Shown here one piece after another: positions 33,735 through 44,800 of a stretch of 64,000 nucleotides of DNA; within the stretch, counting starts at the first letter, position 1; every line of letters begins with the position of its first letter. The stretch comes from Streptomyces sp. NBC_00078 (GTDB lineage: Bacteria; Actinomycetota; Actinomycetes; Streptomycetales; Streptomycetaceae): the NCBI RefSeq assembly GCF_026343335.1, contig NZ_JAPELX010000002.1, positions 1-64,000 on the forward strand. The letters run 5' to 3'. The translations under genes and the position numbers were made by a program. A model generated the notes under the pieces. It ran no database searches. It was not told where the DNA came from and worked only from the letters and a program-made list of their open reading frames with translations.

Positions 33735-35419
33735 CCACCACGGCGGATCTGGAGAACCTGCTCGCCGCCCACGAGGACGACGTGTTCTCACCCGGCGCGC
33801 TCGCCGAACTCGACGACCGTGAGGAGTTCCCCGACGGCGCCGTCCGGTTCCTCGACGACGCCGGCCTGCCCGCCCACTACGTCCTGCTCCAGGACGGCGA
33901 CTTCAGCGAGACGGTACGGCTGCTGCGCGCGGTCGCCCGCCGCGACCTGACCGTGGCCGTCGCGCACGGCAAGACGTTCCTCGGGGCGGCTCCGGTGTGG
34001 GTGGCCGGCACCCCGGAGCAGGCCGCCCGGCTCGCCGAGCGCGTGGGTGCGGGTGAGCCGGTCTGCTGGGGGCTCACCGAGCGCGACCACGGGGCCGACC
34101 TGCTCGCGAGCGAGTTCGCCGCGGTGGCCGGCACGGAGGGGGACGCGGCCGACGGCACGGGCGACGGCCGCGGGAGCGGCTGGCGGCTCACCGGCGAGAA
34201 ATGGCTCATCAACAACGCCACCCGCTCCACTCTTGCCTGTGTCCTCGCCCGCACCGACCCCGCGGGCGGCGGACGTGGCTTCAGCCTCTTCCTCGTGGAC
34301 AAGAACCGGCTGCCCGGGAACAGCTGGCGGAACCTGCCGAAGGTCCGGACGCACGGCATCCGTGGCGCCGACATCAGCGGCTTCGCCCTCGACGACGTCC
34401 CAGTACCGGCCGACGCCCTCATCGGGGAGCGGGGCGACGGGATCGCCGTGGTCCTCAAGACCCTCCAGCTCACCCGTGTCGCGTGCACCGCGCTCTCCCT
34501 CGGCGCCGCCGACCACGCCCTGCGGCTGGCCCGCGACTTCGCGACCGGACGCGAACTGTACGGCCGCCGCCTCGCCGGCGTCCCGCACGTGCGGCGCATC
34601 CTCGGCCGGGCGGCGGCCGCCGCACTGACCGCCGAGGCGGTGAGCGTGCTCTCCGTCCGCTCGGTGCACGCCCTGCCCGGCGAACTGAGCGTGATCTCGG
34701 CGCTCACCAAGGCCTACATCCCGACACGCACGCAGGAGACCCTCACCTCGCTCGGTGAACTCCTCGGCGTGCGCGGCTTCCTCACCTCACCCCCCGGCGG
34801 CGGCTTCGCCAAGCTGGAGCGCGACCACCGCATCTGCGCGATCTTCGACGGCAGCACGGTCGTCAACCGCGCCGCCCTCCTCAACCAGATGCCCCGCCTG
34901 GCCCGCCAGTTGAGCCGCCGTCGAGCCGACACGGAGGGCTTGCGAGCAGCCGCCGACCTCACCGCCGCACCGCCCCCGTTCGACCGGGACCGTCTGACGG
35001 TACTGTCGGTCACGGGATGCAGCGCCGTCCAGGCCCTGCCCGACCTGACCGCGCGCTTACGCGAGCAAGGGCCACCGCAGGCGGTCCCGCTCACCGAGCG
35101 GCTGCTCACCGAAGTCGACCGGATGCGGACGGAGTCGGCTGGCTTCGTCCCCGTCGCGGGCGGACTTCCCAGCTCCGCGTTCGGTATCGCCGAGGCCTAC
35201 GAACGCGCCTACGCCGCTGCCGCCTGCCTGCTGCTGTGGCTGGAGAACCCCTCCCTGCGCACCGGCCGGCTCGGCGCGGACGGCCTGTGGCTGCGGGCCT
35301 GCCTGACTGCCCTGCTCGGCGAGGACGGTGAAGAGGGCACCGCTGTCTTAGACGCCCTGGCCGACGTCGTACTCGACGCGCCCGCAGAGGACTTCACCCT
35401 CTGGGGAGGTGCCGCGTGA
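33731..35419 (+). CDS. Acyl-CoA dehydrogenase-like protein 1 (acyl-ACP desaturating)
   Basis: 562 residues, longer than a standard acyl-CoA dehydrogenase because of a helical C-terminal extension. Seen: WGLTERDHGADLLAS (flavin contact) near residue 115, GEKWLINNATRS near residue 155, VRTHGIRGADISGFAL, and ICAIFDGSTVVN near residue 370, where most relatives have EGT/S with a catalytic Glu, here DGS. Paired dehydrogenases of this type accompany FAAL and ACP in ramoplanin/enduracidin-type clusters, where they put double bonds in the acyl chain while it is on the ACP; the same is inferred here. Both ends overlap neighbouring genes by 4 nt. Confidence 0.88.
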   Translation: MTTTADLENLLAAHEDDVFSPGALAELDDREEFPDGAVRFLDDAGLPAHYVLLQDGDFSETVRLLRAVARRDLTVAVAHGKTFLGAAPVWVAGTPEQAARLAERVGAGEPVCWGLTERDHGADLLASEFAAVAGTEGDAADGTGDGRGSGWRLTGEKWLINNATRSTLACVLARTDPAGGGRGFSLFLVDKNRLPGNSWRNLPKVRTHGIRGADISGFALDDVPVPADALIGERGDGIAVVLKTLQLTRVACTALSLGAADHALRLARDFATGRELYGRRLAGVPHVRRILGRAAAAALTAEAVSVLSVRSVHALPGELSVISALTKAYIPTRTQETLTSLGELLGVRGFLTSPPGGGFAKLERDHRICAIFDGSTVVNRAALLNQMPRLARQLSRRRADTEGLRAAADLTAAPPPFDRDRLTVLSVTGCSAVQALPDLTARLREQGPPQAVPLTERLLTEVDRMRTESAGFVPVAGGLPSSAFGIAEAYERAYAAAACLLLWLENPSLRTGRLGADGLWLRACLTALLGEDGEEGTAVLDALADVVLDAPAEDFTLWGGAA

Positions 35420-37125
35420 GCACCGCCCCGGGCCTCGCCCCTCAGCGCGCCGACGAACTGGAGCGCCTCCTCGGCAGCCTCTCCGACCCGGCCAACCCCA
35501 CCGGCGCCGCCGCCGTCCTCGACGCCGACGAACGCGCCGAGACGCTCGCCGCCGGGGAGTCGCTGCTGCACGCCTACGGACTCAACGCCGAGTTCGTCCC
35601 GCCCGGGCTCGGCGGCCGTCTCGAACGGGCCGACCACCTCGCCGAGGTAATGCGTTCCCTCTATCGCCGCGACCCCGCGCTCGGCCTCGGATACGGCGCC
35701 AGCTCGCTCATCGCCGGCGTCACCGTGTGGACCGCCGGAGCCGGACCCCAGAAGGAGCACGCCGCCCGCCTGCTCCTCGAAGGGCACCGCATCGCCATCG
35801 CCTTCCACGAACTCGCCCACGGCAACGACATGGCCGGCACGGAGTTCGAAGCGACTGCCACACCGGACGGGTTGCGCCTGAGCGGCCGCAAGGAGGTCGT
35901 CACCAACATCGCCCGCGCCGAAGCCATGGTCGTCCTCGCCCGCACCGATGCCCGCCCCGGCCCGCGCAGCCACTCCCTGGTCCTCGTCGACCGTGCGAGC
36001 GCCGACCCCGCGCGCCTGACCGACCTGCCGCGTTTCGGCACCGTGGGCATGCGCGGTGTCCAGCTCGGCGGCCTGCGCTTCGACGACCTGCCCGTGCCCG
36101 CCTCCGCCGTCGTCGGCAGGGTCGGCTCCGGCCTGGAGACCGCCCTGAAGGCACTCCAGATCACCCGCACGGTCCTGCCCGCGATGGCCACCGGCATCCT
36201 CGACACCGGACTGCGCATCGCCGTGGACCACCTGATGCGGCGCCGGCTCTACGGCAACGCCGCCACGGCCCTCCCACACGTCCGCTCGGTGCTGACCGGA
36301 GTCTTCGCCGACCTGCTGCGTGCCGAGGTGCTCGGCGCGGTCGGTGCCCGTGCGCTGCATGAGGTGCCCGGCGCGGCGAGCGTGTACGCCTCCGCGGTCA
36401 AGTTCGAGGTGTCCCGGCTGCTGCTGGACGCCATGGACCGGCTAGCGGAACTCCTCGGCGCCCACTTCTACCTGCGCGAGGGACCGACCGCTCTGTTCCA
36501 GAAGCTGCTGCGCGACCTCGCACCCGTCGGCTTCGGGCACATCGCGCGCGCCGCCTGCCAGATGAGCCTGCTGCCGCAGCTGCCGTCGCTCGCCCGCCGC
36601 ACCTGGGACCGGCCCGGCGCGGAGGCCCCCGCCGGCCTGTACGCCCTCGCGGAGCCACTGCCACCCCTGCCGTACCAGCGGCTGGCCCTGCACGCCGCGG
36701 GCCGCGACCCGATCGCCGGTTCCCTGCCCACCCTGCTCGACGCGGACTGGGCGCCCGAGCACGCGGACCTGCGGGCCGCCATCGCCGCCGACGTTGCCGA
36801 ACTGGCCGGACTTGCGGGCGTGTGCGGCCGGTTGTCGCCTGTGGAGCTCGGCGTCGACGCCCGCCCCGAGCACTACGACCTCGTCACCCGGTACGTACGC
36901 CTGCTCTCGCGCGGCGTCTGCGCCCAGGTCTGGCGGCATGCCGAGCCCGACAGCTTCCTGGCCGACCCGGCCTGGCTGCGCGCGGCCCTGCACCGCTGCG
37001 CCCCCGGTCCGCACCGGCCCGGCCCGCTGCCCGCACGGGTCGAGGACACCCTCCTCAGCGAACTCCTGGACCGGCGGGACGCCGGCCGTTCCTTCGGCCT
37101 GACCGGAAGACCCCTCGCCGTCTGA
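35416..37125 (+). CDS. Acyl-CoA dehydrogenase-like protein 2 (acyl-ACP desaturating)
   Basis: 569 residues, same architecture as the preceding protein but clearly diverged. Seen: AFHELAHGNDMAGTEFEAT near residue 135, GRKEVVTNIARAEAMVV, FGTVGMRGVQLGGLRFDDLPV near residue 210, and YLREGPTALFQKLLRDLAP near residue 352. That last segment replaces the usual active-site EGT region in this sub-family. GTG at 35416 overlaps the previous stop (GTGA). Two dehydrogenases acting in sequence would give a dienoyl chain, as for the diene lipids of ramoplanin and enduracidin; the number and place of double bonds is inference. A 119-nt gap separates it from the acyl carrier protein. Confidence 0.87.
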   Translation: MSTAPGLAPQRADELERLLGSLSDPANPTGAAAVLDADERAETLAAGESLLHAYGLNAEFVPPGLGGRLERADHLAEVMRSLYRRDPALGLGYGASSLIAGVTVWTAGAGPQKEHAARLLLEGHRIAIAFHELAHGNDMAGTEFEATATPDGLRLSGRKEVVTNIARAEAMVVLARTDARPGPRSHSLVLVDRASADPARLTDLPRFGTVGMRGVQLGGLRFDDLPVPASAVVGRVGSGLETALKALQITRTVLPAMATGILDTGLRIAVDHLMRRRLYGNAATALPHVRSVLTGVFADLLRAEVLGAVGARALHEVPGAASVYASAVKFEVSRLLLDAMDRLAELLGAHFYLREGPTALFQKLLRDLAPVGFGHIARAACQMSLLPQLPSLARRTWDRPGAEAPAGLYALAEPLPPLPYQRLALHAAGRDPIAGSLPTLLDADWAPEHADLRAAIAADVAELAGLAGVCGRLSPVELGVDARPEHYDLVTRYVRLLSRGVCAQVWRHAEPDSFLADPAWLRAALHRCAPGPHRPGPLPARVEDTLLSELLDRRDAGRSFGLTGRPLAV

Positions 37126-37244
37126 GATCCGCCTGCCACCGCAGTGCCGTGTGCCCTCCGGTGCCCGCTCGCCCCACCGGGCGCGCGGTACCCGCCCGCC
37201 CCGGCCTCCGCTTCTTCCTCCGCTCAAGAAAGTGAACCCCCATC

Positions 37245-37529
37245 ATGACCGCTGGCAACCGAGACGTGCACACCTGGCTGACCGAGCGCGTGGCGACCTA
37301 CCTGCGTCGTTCACCGGAGGACATCGACACGTCCGTGCCACTGGCCGACTACGGTCTGGACTCCCTGACGGCGCTGGCCATCACCGCCGACATCGAGGAC
37401 GAGTTCGACGTGACCGTGGATGACGCCCTGACCTGGGACCACCCGACGGTGGACGCGCTGGGCGAGGCCCTGGCCGAACTGGTCGGCGGGCAGCTCGCGG
37501 CAGCGGACACGAGCGAGAAGCAGGCCTGA
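37245..37529 (+). CDS. Free-standing acyl carrier protein
   Basis: 94 residues. Seen: the phosphopantetheine attachment motif ADYGLDSLTAL with Ser40, helix II TADIEDEFDVTV, and a Q/A-rich tail. It receives the fatty acyl group from the FAAL, carries it past the two dehydrogenases, and presents it to the starter condensation domain of the NRPS, which begins two bases after its stop. The ATG at 37245 is preceded by AAGAAAG about 10 nt upstream. Confidence 0.93.
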   Translation: MTAGNRDVHTWLTERVATYLRRSPEDIDTSVPLADYGLDSLTALAITADIEDEFDVTVDDALTWDHPTVDALGEALAELVGGQLAAADTSEKQA

Positions 37530-37531
37530 CG

Positions 37532-40500
37532 ATGAACACTGCGCTCCCTCTCACGGCGGCCCAGCAAGGGGTGTGGGTAGCCCAGCGCCTCGCCCCCGAC
37601 AGCCCCGTGTACACCTGCGGCATCTACTACGACGTCCCCGGTCCCGTGGACCGCGCCCTGCTCACCCGCGCGGTCGAGCGGGCCGTGGCCGAGACCGAGG
37701 CGGTGAGGGTCCGCTTCCACGCGGACGGAGAAACGGACGGAGAAACGGACGCCGAAACGGTCCGGCAGACCGTCGACCCGTCCATCACCGGGGAGTTGGA
37801 ATACCTCGACCTGAGCGGCGAGGTCGATCCGGCCGCGGCTGCCCGCGCCTGGATCGACGGCGAGCAGGCCCGCCCCGTCCCGGTGACCGGCGACCGGCTC
37901 TTCCGGCACACCCTGCTGCGCCTCGGGCCCGACCGCCACTGGTTCCACTTCCGCTACCACCACATTCTCCTCGACGGCTACGGGCAGGTCCTGCACTGCC
38001 GCCGCGTGCTGGAGCTCTACACGGCCCTCGCCGCGGGCGAGGAGCCGCCCACGAGCGGCTTCGGCAACTTGAGCGAGGTCCTGGCCGAGGAGAACGCCTA
38101 CCTCGGCTCCGCCCGCCACGAGCGCGACGGCGCCTACTGGCAGCGGGAGTTCGCCGACCTGCCGGACTCCACCGAGCTGGGCTCGGGAGCCACTGGACTC
38201 GCGCCCAGCCTGCCCGGCGCCCGTCTGCGGCTGCCCGAGGAGACCGCCCTGCGCGTGCGCGGGCTCACCGGGTCCCGCTGGTCCCTCCCGGTGATCGCCG
38301 CCATGGCCGCCCACACCCACCGCGTCACCGGCGCCCACGACGTCCTCGTCCGCGTGTTCATGGCCGCCCGGCTCAGCCCGCAGGCCCTGGCGACACCCGC
38401 GATGCTCGTCAACGACGTCCCGCTGCGCATCCCGGTCGACGGTGCGACGACCTTCACCGAACTGCTCGACCGGGTCGCCGCCCGTCTGACCGAGGCGACC
38501 CGGCACCAGCGCTACCCGCACGACGAACTCCGCCGCGACCTCTCCGCCACGGCTCACCCGGGCAGCCTGAGCGGCCCGTCCGTGAACGTCCTCTCCTTCG
38601 CCGCCGCCCGCCTGCCCTTCGGGCCCGTCCGGGCCGAGGCGCACCAGCTGGCCTCCGGCCCGGTCCGCGACCTCGCCCTGCACGCGTACGGCGACCCCGA
38701 GGCCGGCGACGGCATCGAACTCACCGTCAACGCCCACCGTGGCCGCTTCACTCCCGACACGGCCGCCGCCCACCGCGACCGCTACGCCCGCCTCCTCACC
38801 ACCGCCACCGAGCACCCCGAGCTGCCCATCGGCGCCCTCGACCTGCTCGACGAGACGGAACGGGAGCGTTTCCGCACCCTCAACGGCACCGGGCGTACGG
38901 CTGACGCCCGCTCGCTGGTAGAGCTGTTCGAGGCGCAGGACCCGACCGCCGAGGCCGTCGTCTTCGAGGGCGAGCGGCTGACGTACGGAGAACTCGGCTC
39001 CCGCGTGAACCGTCTCGCGCACGCCCTGCGCGGGCGGGGCGTGGGTCCCGAGTCGCGGGTTGCGGTGAAGCTGCCCCGTTCGCTCGATCTGATCGTCGCG
39101 CTGTGGGCGGTGCTGAAGACCGGCGCCGCGTACGTGCCCGTGGACACCGGCTACCCGGCCGACCGCATCGCGTTCGTCCTCGCCGACTCCCGTACGTCGT
39201 TCGTGATCGACGAGGAGAACGTACTCACCCTCGGCGAGGGCGAGCCCGAGACCCACCCCGGCGTCGCCCCGCGGGGGGACCACGCCGCGTACGTCATCCA
39301 CACCTCCGGTACCACGGGTCGCCCCAAGGGCACCGTCGTCACCCACGCCGGCATCTCCAACATGCTCGCGTGGATGCAGGAGGAGTACCGGCTCACCCCG
39401 GCGGACCGGGTCGTACACAAGACGCCGGTCGGGTTCGACGTGTCGGTGTGGGAGGTGTTCTGGACCCTCACCCGGGGCGCGACCCTCGTCGTCGCCCGCC
39501 CCGACGGTCACCGCGACCCGGCCTACCTGGCCCGCCTGGTCCGCGACGAGCGGGTCACGGTCATCCACTTCGTCCCGGCGATGCTCGGCCCGTTCCTCGA
39601 CGAGTACGTTCCCGTCCACTCCCTCCGCATGGTCAGCTGCGGCGGCGAAGCCCTGCCCGCCGGGCTCGCCGAGCGCTTCCACCGCGAGTGCGGCGCCCAG
39701 CTCCACAACTCCTACGGCCCCACCGAGTTCTCGGTCACCGCGACCTCCCACGCCTGTTCCCCCGGCGAGCCCGTCACGATCGGCACACCCACCCGCAACT
39801 CCCGTGCCTACGTGCTGGACCCGGCCCTGCAACCGGTGCCGGACGGCGTCACCGGCGAGTTGTATCTCGCGGGCGTCCAGCTCGCCCGCGGCTACTTCGA
39901 CCGGCCCGGCCCGACGGCCGAGCGGTTCGTGGCCGACCCCCACGGCCCGGCCGGCACCCGCATGTACCGCACCGGCGACCTGGTGCGCCCACGGGCCGAG
40001 GGAGACCTGGAGTTCGTCGGACGCGCCGACGACCAGATCAAGATCAACGGCCAGCGGGTCGAGCCCGCCGAGGTGGAGGCCGCCCTGGCCTCGGTGCCCG
40101 GCGTCGAACAGGCCGTGGTCCTCGTCCACGACTCCGCAGCGGGGGCCCGGCAGCTCGTCGGCTATGTGACGGGCACCCCGCAGACCGACCCCCGGGCCCA
40201 CTCGGCGACCCTGCTCCCCGCCCACATGGTGCCCGTCAGTGTGCACGTCCTGCCGTCGATCCCGGTCACCGCCAACGGCAAGGTCGACCGCCGGGCCCTG
40301 CCGGCCCCGGTTCTGCCGGTCAGCGGACGCGCACCCGGCACCACCGCCGAGCACACCCTGCGCGGCCTCGCCGCCGACCTGCTGGGCCACCCCGGCCTGG
40401 GCGTGGACGACGACCTGTTCGTTCGCGGGGCGGACAGCATCCACGCCATCCAGCTCGTCAGCCGTGCCCGACGCCAGGGCCTGCACCTCACCCCCCAGGA

Positions 40501-41850
40501 CGTCTTCGACCACCCGACCGTCGCCCGCCTCGCCACCGTGGCGAGGACGGCACCGGCGGACGCGCCCGTCGCGGACGACCCGGTCGGCGAGCTCCCCGAG
40601 ACACCGATGGCCCGGCGCCTGGCCGCGCGGGGCGGCCCCACCGCCGGTTTCGCCCAGTCCGTCCTCCTCACCGCCGAGCCCGGACTGTCGTACGACCGCC
40701 TGGGCGCGGCCCTGCAACTCGTCCTCGACCGGCACGACGCCCTGCGCATGCGAGGCCGGCACATTCGCCCGGTGGGTGCCCTACGGGCCGAGGACTGCCT
40801 GACCCGTGCGCAGGACGAGGACGTGGCCGCGCACAAGGAGGCCGCCCGCCGCGCCCTGTCACCCGACGACGGTGTGATGGTCCGGGCCGTGTGGTTCGAG
40901 TCCGGCCGGCTGCTCCTCGTCCTCCACCACTTGGTCGTCGACGGGGTGTCCTGGCGCATCCTGCTGACCGACCTCGCCGGGGCCCTCGCAGGCGCCGGCC
41001 TGTCCCCGGCCGGGACCTCGGTGCGCCGCTGGGCCGCCCACCTCCAGCCGCCCGCCGACGAACTCCCGCTGTGGACCGACCTGTTGTCCACCCCGGAACC
41101 CGTCCTCGGCACCCGTCCCCTCGACTCCGCCCAGGACGTCCACGGCACGGCCCGCTCGATCACCGTCACCGTCCCCGGGGACCTCACCGGCACCCTGCTG
41201 ACCACACTGCCGGCCGCCTACCGGGCGAGCCCGGACGACATCCTCCTCGCCGCGCTCTCCACGGCCGTGCAACGCCACCGGGGCGAGGGGCCGGTCCTGG
41301 TCGACCTTGAGGGCCACGGCCGCGACCACCTCCCCGACGGCATGGACCTGTCCACCACCGTCGGCTGGTTCACCCGCATCCACCCGGTCCGCCTGGGCCC
41401 CGGCACCGAGACCGGCCCCGCCCTGATCAAGCGCGTCAAGGAGGAGCTCCGCTCCATCCCGCACGGCGGCCGGGGCCATGACCTGCTCCGCGACCGCCTC
41501 ACCGGTCTGCCCGCACCCCAGATCTGTTTCAACTACCTCGGCCGCCTGGACGCGCAGGACCTGGGCGGCTGGCGCCTCGCCGACGACACGACGGCCGTGG
41601 AACTGCTCGCCGACGACGGCCTCGCGCTCACCCACGCCCTGCAGATCGACGCCTACGTCCGTGACGGCGAACTCACCGCGGAGTGGACCTACCCCCCGGG
41701 CGTCCTCACGGAGGAAAACGTACGCGCCATCGCCGAGGCATGGACCGCAGCCCTCGCCGAACTCGCCCCGCACACGCGAGGCGGGCTCACCGTCTCCGAC
41801 GTGCCCCTCGTGCGGATCACCCAGGAGGAACTGGACCGGTTCCGCGGCGC
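37532..41850 (+). other. NRPS module 1: C(starter)-A1-PCP1-E
   Basis: C about residues 1-450 (YHHILLDGYGQ). A1 about 455-945 (HTSGTTGRPKG, FDVSVWEVFW, NSYGPTEFS); binding-pocket code read as D-V-W-H-S-G-S-V-T-K, not one I can match to a published code. PCP1 ends in VRGADSIHAIQL (Ser about 969), the D-S-I form that usually precedes an epimerase. E about 1025-1440 with LHHLVVDGVSW, VDLEGHGRD and FNYLGR. Residue 1 is therefore a D-amino acid carrying the fatty acyl group. Confidence 0.88.
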
Positions 41851-44800
41851 CACCGACGTCCTTCCGCTCTCCCCGCTCCAGGAGGGCCTGCTCTTCCTCG
41901 CGCTGTACGAGCCCGACGACCCCTACGTGGGCCAGCTCGTCCTGGAGATCGACGGCGGCTTCGACGCCGAGCGGATGAGGGCCGCCGCCACCGCCCTGCT
42001 GCAGCGCCACCCCAACCTGCGCGCGGCTTTCCGCAGCCGCTCGGCGGACGCCCCCGTCCAGGTCGTCCCGGCCGAGGTCAAGGTTCCCTGGGAGGACCCT
42101 GACGAGGACGACCTGGAGGCGTTCCTCGCCCGTGACCGCGCTCGCGGCTTCAGCGTCGTCCGGCCGCCGCTGCTGCGCTTCACCGCGCTCGGCGACCGCC
42201 TGGTGCTGACCCACCATCACCTGCTGCTGGACGGCTGGTCGCTGCCGCTGCTGGTGCGTGAGCTGTTCAGCCTGTACGGCGGCGCCGGCCTCCCGCCGGC
42301 CGCACCGTACCGCGACTACCTGGCCTGGCAGGGCGGACAGGACCACGAGGCCTGCGCCGAGGCGTGGCGCCGGCACCTCACCGGCCTGGCCGCGCCCACC
42401 CTGCTCGCTCCCGCCGACCGCACCTCCGACGGGCACGACGTCCACGAGGTGGTCCTGTCCGAGGCGCTGACCGACGCCCTGTCTGCGACGGCCCGTGCGC
42501 ACCGGCTCACCCTCAACACCGTCGTACAGGGGCTGTGGGCGCTGTTGCTGAGCGGCTTCACCGACCGCGACGACGTCGTGTTCGGCGCCACCGTCTCCGG
42601 GCGCCCGCCCGAGCTGCCCGGCGCGGAGTCGATGGTCGGGCTGTTCGTCAACACCCTGCCCGTCCGTGTGCGGATCGACCCGGACGAGCCACTGGCCGCC
42701 CTGCTGGCCCGGATCCAGCACGAGCAGCGTTCGCTCGACGCCCACCAGTACGCCTCCCTGGCGGAGCTGACGCGCGCGTCCGGCTTCGACGCGCTGTTCG
42801 ACACCATCGTCGCCTTCGAGAACTACCCGATGGACGACGGCGTCGAGGCGGGCGGACTGCGCCTCGCCCACGCCGAACTCGTCGAGCGCACCCACTACCC
42901 GGTCAGTCTGTCCGTGTTCCCCGGGGAGCGGCTGCGGCTGAGGTTCTCGTACCTGGCCGGTGTCTTCGAGGCGACGGCCGTCGCACGCCTCGCCGGCGTC
43001 CTGGCGGACCTGATGGCCGGCGCGGCGGCCGGACTCGACGTGCGAGCCGGTGAGTTGACCGCGGTGGGCGAAGAGGACCGGTTGCTGGTCACCGGCGTCC
43101 GTGCGGCCGGTGCTCCCGCGAAGAGCGCTCCCACCGCCGGGGGCGGCGAGCCCCGCTCGCCCGAGGAGCGCACGCTGTGCGCCATCGTCGCCGACGTCCT
43201 CGGCGTCGAACGGGTCGGCAGGGACGACGAGTTCTTCGCGCTGGGCGGCACCTCCATCCTGATGATCCGCCTCGTCCACCGGGTACGCGACGAGTTCGGC
43301 GTCGACCTGTCCCTACGGGACGTCTTCGCCGGCCCGACGGTCGCCGGTGTCGCCGAACGGCTGACCCACCTCGCCCCGCAGGCCAAGCGCGTCACGGCGG
43401 AGGAGCGGCCCGCACGGGTCCCGTTGTCGTTCGCCCAGGAGCGCATGTGGTTCCTGCAGCGGCTCCAGGGGACCTCCGGCACGTACAACATCCCGCTCGC
43501 CATCCGGCTGACCGGCAGCCTCGACGTGGACGCCCTGGGCGGCGCGCTGGCCGACCTCGTCGCCCGCCACGAGGCGCTGCGCACGGTCTACCCGGAGGAC
43601 GCCGAGGGCCCCCACCAGGTCGTCCTGCCGCCCGAGACGCCCTACCGCACGGAGTTCGTACGGGACGCGGCTCCCGACCTCGCCGCCGACGCGGGCCGCC
43701 CCTTCGACCTGACGTGCGACGTTCCCCTGCGGACAACGCTCTACGAGACCGGGCCCGACACCCACGTCCTGCTGCTGGTCGTGCATCACATCGCCGCGGA
43801 CGGCGCCTCCCTGCGCCCGATGGCGGAGGACATCACCGCCGCTTACCGCGCCCGGACGCTCGGCGACGCGCCCGGCTTCCCCGAACTGACCGTCCAGTAC
43901 CCGGACTTCGCGATCTGGCAGCGGAAGACGCTCGCCGCGGACCTGCCTCGCCAGATCGGCTACTGGAAGGAGCGCCTCGACGGCCTCCCGCCCGAGGTCA
44001 CCTTCCCCGGCGACCGGCCGCGCCCGGCGGTGGCCACACACCGCGGCGACCACGTGGAGTTCAGCGTGGACCCGGAGCTGTACCAGCGAATGCTGGACCT
44101 GGCCGGCCGTACCCGTACGACCCCGTTCATGATCCTCCAGGCCGCGGTGTCGCTGCTGCTGACCCGGCTCGGCGCGGGGGAGGACATCCCGCTCGGCGGT
44201 GTGATCGCCGACCGGCCCGACTCGGTGCTCGACGACGTGGTCGGCGTGTTCATCAACACCCTCGTCTACCGCATGGACACCTCCGGCGACCCGAGCTTCG
44301 AGGAACTGCTGGGCCGGGTCCGTGAGACGGGCCTGGCCGCCTACGCGCACCAGGGTGTCCCCTTCGAACGCCTGGTGGAGGAGCTGAACCCCGAGCGCTC
44401 CCGCTCCCGGCACGCCTTCTTCCAGGTCATGCTGGCGTGGCTGGACCTCACCGAGGCCCGCTTCGACCTGCCCGGCGTCACGGCCGACCCCGGCCCGGTG
44501 ACCAGCGGCACCGCCAAGTTCGACGTGCACTTCGACTGCCACGTCCACGAGGGCGGAGGCCTGCTGTGTCGCCTGGAGTACGCCACCGACCTGTACGACC
44601 GGCGGACGGCGCAGAGCTTCGCGTCCAGGTTCGTGCGCGTACTGGAGTGTGTCACCGCCGACCCCGGGCAGCGGCTGTCCGACGTGGACGTGCTCGGCGC
44701 CGGGGACCGCGCCCTGGTGCTGCACGGCTGGAACGACACCGCCGTGGCCCTTGACGACGGGCGGTCACTCGCAGAGCTGCTCGAAGCGCAGGATCCGGAC

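Noticed and set aside
32771..35419. Acyl-CoA dehydrogenase starting at 32771
   Set aside because: The extra 320 codons lie inside the FAAL in another frame and have no similarity; the ATG at 33731 overlapping the FAAL stop is the natural start.
41850..43370. Module 2 as a decayed module with a deleted A domain
   Set aside because: The frame is continuous, both C and PCP keep all catalytic residues, and a matching trans A-T protein exists, so a functional A-less module is the better reading.
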